Assembly: GCA_026873275.1 (NCBI GenBank)
Contig: JANTUC010000007.1
Location: 558,001-622,000 of the forward strand
DNA from: Pseudopithomyces maydicus
Lineage: Eukaryota > Ascomycota > Dothideomycetes > Pleosporales > Didymosphaeriaceae
DNA length: 64,000 nt
Reading direction: 5' to 3'
Under the pieces are notes generated by a model. The model was not told the origin of the DNA, ran no database searches, and saw only the letters and a list, made by a program, of their open reading frames with translations. Below are positions 47,056 through 57,371 of the stretch, piece by piece. Position 1 is the stretch's first letter, and the number at the start of each line of letters is the position of its first letter. Position numbers and translations under genes: made by a program.

Positions 47056-47994
47056 TCAATACAGCAAAGATCCAGCTTCCAACAACAATCGCGCAACATG
47101 CTGATGACCGAAAATTGCCGCAAGTTGTAGTGGCGTCCTTTCATCCTGGTCTCTCGCATTCATTGTTGCGTCTGCTTTAAGCAGCAGCTCAACTATGGCA
47201 CTGTGACCGTTCTTCGATGCAGTGTGCAATGCAGTGTGGCCGAATCCATCTTTGGTATTCACATCAACGCCGCGCTTCAACAGTGCTTTGACCACGGCTA
47301 CGTTACCACTTTCCACTGCCAGGTGCAGAACTGTCTTGCCTTTAGAGTTTGATCCGTTCCCCGAGCCATCCGGTGCCATCTGCACGTCTGCGTCATCACT
47401 CTCGCTGGCATCGTCCCTCGATTGACAAGAATCATTAGCGCTTCCCTGCTCTCTATCCTCCCCTTCCTCACTATGGTCTTCTTTCTCCAGTTCCACGGGG
47501 GAACATGACGCATTCTGAGCGCGGGGTATAAAATGGCTTGGTGGATCGAGTGGTGGTAATGAGAAGGGGGTTGGTGCCGCACATGGCCTACCGTTCTCGC
47601 CCAACTGCACAACTGAAGGCTGGCAAGTACAAGTACTACACCACGGCTGATGAAGAGGTATTGGTTGTGATAGATAGTTAGCCAGTGAACCAATCTGCTC
47701 ACGGGGCTCGCTCGGTGGAGAAGCATAGTGCGAAGCGGCATGCGACCTGGGCCCGATATGCGAGTAGTGATTCCGTGAGTTCATTGTTCCTGATGTTTCC
47801 GGTACCGGTATTATGGGACCAGGGCTTTGGACTTGGGTGTGATGTTCATTGTACGCTTTGATTGTCCGTTCTGCGTTGTTGTCCCATGAAAGAGTGCGCC
47901 CATGACTACCCTGGGGGCTCTTGGCTACTTTCGAGACGCCTGACGAGATAGACGGCTTGCGTGACTTGGACGTTGAGGGCTTTCGTGGAGGCAT
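47056..47994 (-). CDS. Ankyrin-repeat protein
   Basis: Single-exon gene for 312 residues. The first 210 residues are low-complexity, rich in Ser, Pro and His with an acidic Glu/Asp stretch around 165-205, and start with a basic tail (P-P-R-K-P then S-K-S-R-K). Three C-terminal ankyrin repeats follow: T-V-L-H-L-A near residue 220, T-A-L-H-T-A about 33 residues on, and T-P-L-Q-L-A at the third. It has no obvious bZIP basic region, unlike the bANK protein at 51.0 kb, whose ankyrin part it resembles. It may be a co-regulator, or a bANK relative that lost or never had the DNA-binding segment. It lies tail to tail with the NRPS and head to head with the second 2OG oxygenase. Function is inferred from context only. 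Confidence 0.75.
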   Translation of the reverse strand: MPPRKPSTSKSRKPSISSGVSKVAKSPQGSHGRTLSWDNNAERTIKAYNEHHTQVQSPGPIIPVPETSGTMNSRNHYSHIGPRSHAASHYASPPSEPREQIGSLANYLSQPIPLHQPWCSTCTCQPSVVQLGENGRPCAAPTPFSLPPLDPPSHFIPRAQNASCSPVELEKEDHSEEGEDREQGSANDSCQSRDDASESDDADVQMAPDGSGNGSNSKGKTVLHLAVESGNVAVVKALLKRGVDVNTKDGFGHTALHTASKNGHSAIVELLLKADATMNARDQDERTPLQLAAIFGHQHVARLLLEAGSLLY

Positions 47995-48128
47995 CTGACG
48001 GGAGTGGCTTCGGCAATTGACGGCGCACCAAGAACCCCTTAGGTATATTCTACGCTACTCAAGATGTTATAGTACACCAAGCCTCTGAACCATCTGTCCG
48101 CGTTTTCGCTGGTCAATCTTCAGGACAT

Positions 48129-48136
48129 ATAAGCTT
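48129..48136. promoter_or_regulatory. TAAGCTTA in divergent promoter
   Basis: Exact TAAGCTTA in the 476-bp divergent promoter (47995-48470) between the ankyrin protein (-) and 2OG oxygenase 2 (+), 135 bp from the former and 335 bp from the latter. It is the only exact copy to the right of the NRPS. Nothing else was recognised in this promoter. Confidence 0.4.
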
Positions 48137-48470
48137 AGACTATCTAGATCTGTTTCCAATCATCAGCTTACCAGCCGTATGTATGCAGCCGAGCGAAATA
48201 CCATATGAATTGGCTTATAAGCATTATGCCGTCGCTTCGGAAAGCGAATAGGAGGGCTAGCGACACGAAAAAAGTGGATTTTAACACGAATTACCGTACC
48301 CTTTATCTATTGGATGGGGCAGTAATTATCCAGGAGTTTTTACAATACATTACAACACAAGTATACATCCGAGGTTGTTGTATTAGCATACTCATTTCCT
48401 GAGGTCTATATGAGTACATCATCCATCTACCGTCTATACCACATTTGAGCCTCTTCTATATCTGATTGTC

Positions 48471-49582
48471 ATGGCCTCACCGGAGTCCGCTTTCACGATC
48501 CAAACATTGGATGGCTCGCTTTGGAATGGCTCCACTGCAGATCGCACACAATTTGCCGAGGGCTTGCGTGCAGGATTGGCCGAGCACGGATTCGTAAAGA
48601 TAGTCAACCATGGCATACCGGACGAACAAGTAGCAGCGCTCTTCAAATGGGTAATTCCCTCCTTGCAGAAGTCTAAGAGTCTATTGGACAATGAGCAGAG
48701 ATGCTTCCTGCTAGTCTTTGCTGCGCTAACGCGGACGGATAGAGCAAGCGATTCTTCCAGCTGCCCACCGAAGCGAAGCTGAAGATTGGTCATGCCCCTG
48801 GAAACACCCCGCAGCGAGGGTGGAGTGGCGTAGGATCCGAAAATGCAGCCAAGCTTTTCCGCGCATTGGCAACGACAGACCTCAAAATCCCGCTGTGGGA
48901 CGCCAAAGAGCACTTCGACCAGGGAGCTCCTTCGGACACAATGTTTCCTAATCAATGGCCTGATGAGAAAGAGTGTCCCGAATTTAGACAGTTTTCCGAG
49001 GATTTCTACAAAATGTGTCATGAGGTCAGCTCGCAGCTGTTGCAGGCTTTGGAGCTGGCAATGAATTTGCCGGCCGGCTCCTTCACTAACAAGCATACAC
49101 TGCAGGAGTCAGCCGATGAATTAAGGATGATACGCTATCCACCGCTGAAGATGGAAGACATCAAGCGTGGTGAGGTCAGCAGAATTTGGCCGCACACCGA
49201 TCTTGGCGTCATCAGTCTGCTTTTTCAAGACGACGTGGGCGGACTCGAGATTGAGGATCGGAGTAAACCCGGTACATTTCAGCCTGTTCTACGCGAGCAC
49301 TGGTCCGAAATGGTGGTCAATGTCAGCGAGACGATGCAGCGGTGGACCAACAACGCACTCAAGGCAGGTATCCATCGGGTAACGACCCCGGTACACCTCA
49401 AACACTTGCAGGATGATACAGACAGTATTCCCGAGCGATTCTCACATCCATACTTTGTCAAGGCAGATTTTGGGGCCAGCGTAGGGCCACTGCCTGAGTT
49501 TATCAACGACGAGCAGCCGGCGGCATATGAAAATATAACAGCGCTTCAATACCACATGCAGCGTGTGGCAAAAGCATATTGA
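48471..49582 (+). CDS. 2OG-Fe(II) oxygenase 2, isopenicillin N synthase-like
   Basis: Non-haem iron oxygenase of the isopenicillin N synthase-like family, 339 residues, in exons 48471-48650 and 48743-49582. The N-terminal DIOX_N part has G-F-V-K-I-V-N-H-G-I-P, and the splice continues into F-F-Q-L-P-T-E-A-K, both landmarks. The second exon has the iron ligands in P-H-T-D (H-x-D) near residue 209 and H-R-V in G-I-H-R-V-T about 60 residues later. R-F-S-H-P-Y-F supplies the 2-oxoglutarate-binding R-x-S. Fungal members hydroxylate, desaturate or cyclise metabolites and amino acids. It lies between the ankyrin protein and the bANK regulator and is likely a tailoring enzyme of the cluster. It belongs to a different subfamily from oxygenase 1, so the two are not simple duplicates. 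Confidence 0.87.
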
Positions 49583-51040
49583 AGGTACTCAATTTCAAAA
49601 CTTTGGCCTGCGTTCGTATATACTGTAGGAAGTATCGAGTGTATACGAGCATACAAGCGGGGGTCCCAGTTTAAGCGAGCAGGCCAATAAGCGGAAAAGA
49701 CGAAAGCTAGCGCTCTCTTTGGTGCTTTTGCTATAGTACTGTACAGGGTGGTTGAGAGATCGTGCAGGTTGACATGCCGAGGTGCATGTACCCTCCCTGG
49801 AGGGACAGAGTCTGATGAGGGCATTGATTAGTAGCAGCATCATCTTGAATTAATTCTTGTACCAGCAAAGTAGCGAGCGATACACATGACGTGTTTCAAC
49901 AAAACAATTGCGAAGATAGCATGATGACGTGAGGACTGATGTCTCTGTGCATGTAAGATACTGTAACAATGTACTCGGGGCTAGGCTGTCGGGAAATGGT
50001 ACATGTATGCACCGTTATCATAAAACAGCCGGTATGCATGTGAATCTTAGCGTCTTAAGTGCCAAGTCGCAGGATAGTTTCCTTTTCAATCATTAATCAC
50101 GTGTATTCTGCAGGCCACCTACCTAGATAGGTAAGTATGCCCAGGGGGTATCATGGTCTAGATCCTGCTGACTCGCGAATACACCAGGTATCTTGGTTAA
50201 CTGCGACGCATTGTGTCAGGTGCCTTGGAGGCTCCAATCCAAGATCTCAGCTACTCAATGTACGTACAACTTCGGTGTAACTTTTGGTGTATCGTTTATT
50301 CAAAAAGGGAAAATGTGTGAAGAAAATCACATCGGATAACGCCCGACCGAGCCTCGGCCCCCGCTCGCGCTAGCACCTTGGCAACGCCTGTAGGAGAAAG
50401 AGAGCTCATCATGCCAGCACTGCACGGTCTAGCGAACACAGTGGCCAAGTATACTTACGCAGGGAAGCACTCCTTGACTTTACTTGAAAGGCGTCGCTCC
50501 TTGCTAGTCACGGCCGTAAGTTTATACCGAGGTCAAGTGCAAATGGTCAAAAACTGCGAAGCTAATATTCCCACTGGATGTCCGCCAAGACCAATTGTAG
50601 CCAAGATTCACTGCAAGATTATACATATCTGCGGTACCTGGGGGTCTTCCGGAGGCGGTTCGCTTCCAAGGACGAGATTCTCATGTTTATGTGTGCATAT
50701 CTACTCAGGCCGCTATAAAACTAGTGTAGAGAATTGCCATTCCGAGTTTTGATATGCATTGCCTTGAGTTGACCAAGTGGAAACAAGCCATGTCCGTTGC
50801 ATCTTAATTAAAAGATAGTCTGCCCAGACTGCTACTAACGCTCTTGCAGTCTCATTTGGCATCGTGCTGCGGGGGCTGTTCCTGCGGGGGTGTAGCTGCA
50901 CGGAGTATCTGCAGAGCCAGCTTGCTGGCGTAACCATCGCGAATGCTCACCTTAGCCATGGAGTATAAACCTCGCCCTCAGTGCATCTGTAAGATGAGAC
51001 CATTTCAAAACAGCTAAATCCAGTTGAGCCCTCCACAAAT
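49583..51040. other. Long intergenic region upstream of the bANK gene
   Basis: About 1.46 kb. Present: a TGACGTGA octamer at 49925-49932, ATCACGTG at 50096-50103 and an imperfect inverted repeat around 50118-50134 (CTACCTAGATAGGTAAG). A plus-strand open frame at 50378-50752 has no recognisable domain, and its composition does not look like a real protein. I treat the whole as the regulator's upstream region. Confidence 0.5.
50096..50103. promoter_or_regulatory. ATCACGTG upstream of the bANK gene
   Basis: Exact ATCACGTG about 940 bp before the start codon of the bANK regulator. It belongs to the same octamer set as 18507, 24388 and 32755. The distance is long for a fungal promoter element, so relevance to this gene is uncertain. 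Confidence 0.25.
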
Positions 51041-52173
51041 ATGGAATTGGACTTCGAGAGTCTCCTCAACTATCCTGATACAATGGATAATTGTTTGTCA
51101 CCCTCCAAACTGCAGCTCGAAGATCCATTGGGTCGGCCCCCGCCCTTGCAGACCAATACCACGGAGCTACAACCGCCGCAACCCAGGGAGCCAACAAGAC
51201 AGTTGCCCGAAGATGAGGATTGGACCCAAATTCACGACATGGGACAGCGCAGACGCATACAGAACCGACTGGCGCAGAGATCTTTCCGTATGTTTTACCC
51301 TTGATCATAACAAATACAATTAATGACGCTTTCTAGGTGAGCGACGAAGACGACCGCAGAACCAGCAGCGAACACAGGTTCGAGAGACCAGCTCTTCCAA
51401 TATGGCCCCAGAACCCGCGACCCAACCTGATCCTCTCCTATTGAGGGATTTACCTACCGCATCAAATCGGGCTGTGCCACCGGAGCCACAGGCATCACCT
51501 GTACCCTGTAGCCCTCGCTTCAGTCAACCCACCAGCTTGGACGGCAACTCCGCCCACTTCAGTGCAGCGCAGCAAATAAACAACATTGCACAAAAGGCAT
51601 GCACGCAGAAACATCAAATAAAGTGCGTAAACTGAACTGGAGCAGCTTATTCCACCCACCCCGCTTTCTCAGCCAGCGTCACCCACTCGGACCGAATCCG
51701 TTCTCCATCTCGCTGCGAAGAATGGCCACTGGAATGTTGTCAAGGTGCTTTTAGAGAGCAAAGCAGATCTATTTTTCCCTAATCATAGAGGGCAAACTAT
51801 CCTTCACGTAGCATGTCAATACGACCAGCCCGACATTGTCAAGGAGATTTTGCTGCATGAATGCTACTCCGCACTTCATAGGACACGTCGGCAATCATCA
51901 TCTTCGCAGGGAAGTTTGGCAGTCACTGCTTCATCGCAGGAGCACGGCAGATCATTGGTTCGCATGAGAGATTTGCAAGGACGGACTGCACTGCATGTTG
52001 CCGCCAGTGAGGGGCGTGAGGCTTGTATCACGTTACTGTTGCAGAGCAATGTCCACATCGACCAAAAGGATAGAAAGGGAAGAACGGCTTTGCATCTGGC
52101 TGCATTGAATGGCAATTGTAGAATAGTAGAGCTGCTTTTAGCTAAGGGAGCAAACGTCAATGCAATCATATGA
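51041..52173 (+). CDS. bZIP-ankyrin (bANK) transcription regulator
   Basis: Probable pathway-specific regulator of the bANK type, 345 residues: exons 51041-51287, 51337-51626 and 51673-52173. An acidic, Pro-rich N-terminus leads into a basic region at about residues 69-90 (G-Q-R-R-R-I-Q-N-R-L-A-Q-R-S-F-R continuing with E-R-R-R-R across the first intron), which matches the DNA-contacting helix of bZIP proteins. No leucine zipper follows. A Pro/Ser-rich linker leads to C-terminal ankyrin repeats (V-L-H-L-A-A-K-N-G-H, T-I-L-H-V-A, T-A-L-H-V-A, T-A-L-H-L-A). This basic-region-plus-ankyrin design without a zipper is that of TOXE (HC-toxin) and the apicidin regulator. The second intron uses a GTAAAC donor chosen to keep frame. 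It marks the right end of the cluster as I draw it. Confidence 0.85.
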
Positions 52174-52334
52174 CCTATATACCAATAAAATAACAGGAAT
52201 CCCTAAAATCATACTATATCCACGGCTTCCGTGGAAGTGTGAATGTAATCGGTGAGCAATCTACCCCATTCGCTACAAAGGAGTTGGTAGAATTACTCAA
52301 GCTTGGTACAGAGAATGCCTGGTTTACCTAAATC

Positions 52335-53109
52335 TCACGACTCTTGAACACGGTCTCTGATCAAAAAGTAAATCCAAACCTTCTCCTCAGCGCTGAATCT
52401 CTCTGAAACCTCCAAGGCTAAATGTTTTTCCACACGAAAGCCAGATTTGATGTAAAATCCCCCAGCAGCATCGGTCGACACAACCGAGATCTATGCCAGA
52501 TGCGTCAGAACAGGGTATGGGGCTCATGATAGACGACATACAGTAGCACCGATACGATCCGCACGCTCATATCCCTCCTCGATGAGCATTTTGCCGATTC
52601 CTTTGCGTTGATACTCTGGAGCGACTGCAAGTGCAAAGAGGCCTGAGAGAAAACCCAGATCAGCTTCTTTCCAATTTCACTAACTCTTTGACGGGTTTAA
52701 ACATACTAATCAATGGCAACGCGTTATCTTCCCAAAACCCAGCCTCTGCCTTGCCTATCGAGGCGTTCAACTCTCCGATGTACTCTTCATTTCTAGACAC
52801 TTTCCCACTATCCGTACTTGGGGAACTCGACGATGCAGCACTGGCCGGTTTCTGAGTTAGAAAGTTCTTCCAGATGGCTACCCCCGCGATGTTCCCGGTA
52901 GATGTGTCCGTGACCTTGACCCAGTGGGACTCTTCGGCGACACTGGCAGCACTTTGCAGCTTCTTCAGAGCTTCCGCTTGGCCTTCGGCGCTAAGATTAT
53001 CAGGAAAGGCGCAGTTGATATAGTGGTCTTTTCCTTTGTGTGCTCTGAAAATCACGGATGTCATCTCTGCCAGGTTTTCTGGGCGCGCAGTGTCAATGGC
53101 GAACGCCAT
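52335..53109 (-). CDS. GNAT-family N-acetyltransferase
   Basis: GCN5-related acetyltransferase of 219 residues, minus strand, exons 53109-52707, 52642-52542 and 52490-52335, all in frame. The start M-A-F-A-I-D-T-A-R-P-E-N and an N-terminal half with F-W-E-D-N-A-L fit fungal GNAT proteins. The second exon supplies the acetyl-CoA-binding segment A-P-E-Y-Q-R-K-G-I-G-K, the R/Q-x-x-G-x-G/A signature. The last exon supplies S-G-F-R-V-E-K, the usual C-terminal strand. Substrate unknown; small fungal GNATs of this size act on amines, antibiotics or amino acids. It converges with the bANK gene with only 161 bp between, and I regard it as outside or at the edge of the cluster. Confidence 0.82.
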
Positions 53110-53922
53110 GGCACGTATAAGACATAGATCTATGCCTGAAGTGAAAGGAGTCGGGTGTAATTGAGTCTTGGTACACTCGGAGTAGATTTTGCTGAGTTAT
53201 CTCACAATTTAAGGTGTCCGGCTCGGAGTAAGCAGGGCTGGTATAGTTGAGCTATACGAGCTGCACCTGAGCGGTACGGTTTGACCCAAACGCTGTTTTG
53301 GGTTAGTTCACACGGCAGCCGCCTTGATGGGGTGTTCTTCACCGATGACTTGAACATGTGCGACTGACTTGTAATCCCAACAAAGAAGCTTTCCAACAGA
53401 ATAGGAATATGCTCCTTTCTGTAGTTGAATCTGTATTTCCATTCGTTTTGTGCCAAGATTTCCGAGGCCGGTGTGATTGGCCCGGATTGCAATCAAGCTT
53501 TTACTTATATCGCAAAGAATTCATGGAATTGTATCAAACGTTCATAGACTGGTTGTGGTTTTTCGTTCTGATCTCCAGATTCGGCATCGCTTGGATACAT
53601 GACCGATAGTCATTTAGTCGTAAGTTCAACCAGATCTTACCAAGCTGAAGTACACTATCAAAGACGTATGAATTTATTTACCTAGCCTAGGACGATATTG
53701 GGAGATCCAATTAAAGACTTGAAACTATTACACACCGTGTCATAGATCATAATACCAAACCCTTCTCGCTCTACTCAGAACGAGCTTCCCATCTCCAGAT
53801 CTACATCACCATCCCAATAACATCAATCCACCAAAAGAAAAATCCCGATATTCACCTTCCCCACAATCCCTCCCCTCTTTACTGTCCATCTCACACCCAA
53901 CACCGCAACACCCACCGACCCC
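53110..53922. other. Intergenic, nothing recognised
   Basis: Spacer of 813 bp between the start of the GNAT gene and the stop of the small membrane protein. Short frames at 53202-53609 on both strands have no recognisable features. A C/A-rich stretch near 53870-53990 partly overlaps the 3' coding end of the next gene. Confidence 0.45.
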
Positions 53923-54469
53923 TCAAAGCACCTTCTCCCGTGCCCCCCTCCCCACCCACCACGCCACCCACCCCGCCACCAACAACCCACTAAACAGCTC
54001 CGCCTGCGGCGGCCTCTCCCCAAACTCGGGATCCGTCCAATCCGCGCCGGGATACAGTATCCCGCTCAGCCCCGGCACGTAGTACAAATGGACCAGGACC
54101 AGCATGAAATTTGCATGCGCCTTTTTCAGCGCGGCGGTCTGCGCAGAGGCTAGGTGCGTGTAGTAGAAGATGAGGAGGCCGATAAGGAGGCCCGTGGTCA
54201 TGGTTTGGCCGTTGTGGAAGCGCGCGTGGGGAGGCCACTTGGGGTTCTTGACGTGCGTTTCGCTGGGAGGGGGTTAGTCGGTGGGGACGTGCGTGGGGGT
54301 GAGTTTGAGAGTTTGGGTGTGGGTAGGGTGAGGTGGTGTGGTGTGTGTATCGTGTGAGGGGCATGGCGGGGAGGGGTCGGTATACGTACCTCCAGTCTGC
54401 GAGATAGGGTCCTACGCTTGTTATGATTGCGATGATGGTGAACATCGTCTTTGATACGAAGGACGACAT
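53923..54469 (-). CDS. Small integral membrane protein (DUF6640-like)
   Basis: Membrane protein of 139 residues in two minus-strand exons, 54469-54390 and 54262-53923, with a 127-bp GC-rich intron. About four hydrophobic segments: residues 8-24, 45-62, around 80-97 and 115-132. Conserved-looking features are H-V-K-N-P-K-W-P-P-H-A-R-F-H-N-G-Q between helices 1 and 2, and Y-P-G-A-D-W-T-D-P-E-F between helices 3 and 4. This pattern matches a small fungal family usually left uncharacterised (I believe DUF6640); the assignment is from memory of the pattern. The third intron base and splice (GTACGT...CCCAG) are good. No link to the metabolite cluster is apparent. Confidence 0.72.
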
Positions 54470-55153
54470 GGTTGCTGTAGCTTCCAGGTCTTTCTTCCTG
54501 TTCTCTTTTCGCTGTTCGCTATTACACGTGTCGAAATATTGTTAATACCGAGCAGCGAGTCTCAGACCACGAATTCTTCAACGATAAAGTGCAACAACTT
54601 GAGATAGAAAGGCAAATTGACAAATTGTACACACAAATTGTGTACGCAGAAATCTTCCAGTAGTATAATTAATTTATCACGGGAGGAAGAGAAGGAAACT
54701 GCGCTCGAGTGCGAGGATATACAATAATTCCCGACAAAAAAATCAATGTTACCCCACTTCCACTTTGGGCATCACGAAAAGGGCAGGTACGATTGTTGGG
54801 ATAAATACATGGGTCCTTACAGTCAGCACTAGGATGACGTAGGCCAAGGATCACTTGTATTTCGTCCCAAGTACTACCGCACTACCCTATTGGACCGAGC
54901 AAATACCCTATGGCACCACTAGTCCTCACTCATACCTCTTCAAGTTCACAGAGGTAGAGTTTCGAAAAGGATTGTACCACAGGCTACCCAAATTCTGCAA
55001 AGAACACCCATTCGGAACCCAGATGATCCTCTGGTGCATTGAAGTACCATGCCATAGCAGAAACTTCCGTTGTCGACATCCATCGATTTGTATGTATCGC
55101 GGCGACATGAGTCAAACACCACATCGATCAAACAAACCCACAATTACACCGCG
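54470..55153. other. Intergenic, nothing recognised
   Basis: Spacer of 684 bp between the start of the small membrane protein and the stop of the next minus-strand gene. An open frame at 54855-55157 has no recognisable domain. A CACGTG core lies at 54525-54530, within 60 bp of the membrane-protein start. Confidence 0.45.
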
Positions 55154-57371
55154 TTAGTTGGAAGCAGCTGACTTGCCCAACGACAGGTCCTTTAGCTTCT
55201 GCAGCACGCCATTGAAGGCTTTGTTGGTATAGTGCGCAACTGGCTGCGCGACAACCCAGAACATGGCCTTCGGAAGCATACCGATGATTTTGATGGCTAC
55301 CGGGTCCTCCTGGTAGAGGATGAGTTGCTTATTGCGCTCATCATGATCCGGAAGATCGCTGGAGGTGGAGTCCGTCTCCGGGAGCGGTGTGATCGTACAC
55401 TCATTTGCTCCACCAGGACTAGGTTCATTCTTTCCATCTTGACGATTCTCCTCCGAAAGAGCAGAGTGCAGCTCTTCTTCAGATACAATGTAATCTGACG
55501 GATTTGCGAGAAATTGCTATATTGATCAGCATCGAACTTTTGGGGGCGATATGTTGATTCTCGCTTGGTACTCCAAAGACGAATATTCGTATACTCACAT
55601 TGACAACGAAATCGATATCGTCTATATTGGCCTCGAGCTCCTCGGCACGTAGGCGGATGTAGAGTGCGATTTGTTGGAGAGACTGGGACCGAGACCCAAA
55701 TCGCAATGCGAAGGCATCGTCGTAATTGCCCGGGATAAGGATTTCGTATACGGTTGTCTTAACGTTCTCCGCTGTGCCCGTGCTCTGCTCTTTGTGCTTA
55801 AAAGACTCTGTTGGTCCTTGGTTGTTAGCTGGCAGAGTACATTCGAGCTTCTTCATTGGCGTTGCAGGTATAATCAGATCTCCGGCTAGTCCATCTCCCA
55901 TCACGGGATCCTCGGGTGCCAAGTCCATCTCCCGAAACTTATCCCACATTTCTTTGTCCTCTTCCACGTCTTCCTGTTGGGCAGCCTTTGCGAGCTCCGC
56001 AATCTCCTCGGGCAGCGAAGCATTGCGACGAGACTTCGAAGGCGTGTTCTCCTTGTCTTTGAACTGTTTGAAATACTTCATTGTCTTTACGAAAGGAGTT
56101 TCCTGGGTGGTCTCATGCTTGGAAAATTGGATGTGTGCATCTTTGGGCGTGGAGCCCTGGTTGGGAACCGTGGAAGACATCAAAGGTTGACCCGTGGGTG
56201 ACGATGCCCGTCGGACAAGTCCATGCGTCGGCGTCGGCGAGGATGCATTTCCATCATCCTGCGAGCAATCCTAGTGTTTGTGTTAGATTTCGTTTCAATA
56301 AACCGCGAATGGCCAATTCTTTACATCAGGAGCTTGTGGCTTATCACCGAAGCCGCCCAGATTCTCCTTGCCGACAGGAGTGTTTCCTTTGGGTTGTGAA
56401 ATGAGGAACTCCTCGCAGCCTCCAGCTTGCGGAGTCGTTATATTCGAATCGTCATCCTGTTGAGATTTCCCTTGCAATTCAGGCGCAGTCTCGTTGGTCT
56501 TTTGACCAGCCATGTAGGCTCGTGCTGATAAGATATTGTCGCGCGTCTCCCGTCCAATCTTAGGGTCGTCCAAGTCCCAATCTTGCAAGGGAATCCCATC
56601 ATAGGTCACACATCCTTTCTCATAATCATATCCACCAGCATCATCTCCATCATCGTCTGCTAGCGAAGCAGTCCAGTACGCTCGTCGGTATACCTCAGGG
56701 TCAGAGTAATCGATGCCTCCGGCAAGACCCAGTCCAGGGGGCGGCATAATAGCTAGATAGGCTTCGCGGAGAGCGCTAGGGCTTAGTTCATCACTAGGAG
56801 ACTCCGAGTGTGGGTGGCGCGGCCTAGAGAAAGAATTTTTGACTGGCGACGCGAGAGTGCTTGAGACAGCTGATGTGTTAGGAGGCGAGTATCGCGGCTC
56901 AAAAGATTCCTGGACGGTGGGTGAGCTTTCAATATTCGGGTCATCCAACTCGTCACCAGGCTGCTTCAGGGAAGTCTTGGGCGTGCTTGCATTCGAAGGT
57001 GTATGCGGGGAGCTGTCATGGTGGGCTCCAAAGGTCGGAACAGCGTCTGGAAGCGTCATAGGCGGGGAGTTTCGTCCGTATTGATTTGACTCCACACCTG
57101 GAGATCTAATTATCGCGTCGGCCGTATCCAAGTCCATCGCGGGTGGGCTGGCACCGCTCAGGTATATACCGCCAGGTGGGGTGCTTGGTAGCAAGCGGTT
57201 TGGTCCAACACAGCTATCCAAGTTGTTTGAGCCTTCAGCTTGCGAGAGCATCTCCTTAGCTACATCGCTGCCTTCGCAATTTTGATGGCAGTCGACTGCG
57301 GCATCGGAAGCTGCGATTTGTCCACCTTCCGAGGGTGGGCGTGCGCCTAGATTCTGCGAACGGGAATCCAT
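55154..57371 (-). CDS. Conserved disordered protein of unknown function
   Basis: Protein of 693 residues in three minus-strand exons, 57371-56325, 56270-55599 and 55516-55154, all phase 0 and in frame. I do not recognise the family. The first 350 residues are Pro/Ser/Asp-rich and look disordered, with a short ordered patch (L-R-E-A-Y-L-A-I-M-P-P-P-G-L-G). The middle has a Lys/Glu-rich stretch and a strand-helix element around Y-E-I-L-I-P-G-N-Y-D-D-A-F-A-L-R-F-G. The C-terminal 50 residues are more hydrophobic (M-L-P-K-A-M-F-W-V-V-A). Nothing suggests an enzyme. It lies head to tail with its neighbours and is probably a conserved fungal gene outside the cluster. The start at 57371 is the first ATG of the open frame. 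Confidence 0.7.

Noticed and set aside
49925..49932. TGACGTGA, resembling the promoter element reported for the apicidin cluster
   Set aside because: I noticed a single exact copy, which is within chance, and it is over 1 kb from the bANK start codon.
50378..50752. Small gene upstream of the bANK regulator
   Set aside because: The open frame has no domain, signal peptide or splice support and looks like chance.
8000..52000. HC-toxin type promoter box (ATCTCNCGNA)
   Set aside because: I scanned candidate ATCTC sites by eye and found none that matched; a computed search would be needed to be sure.
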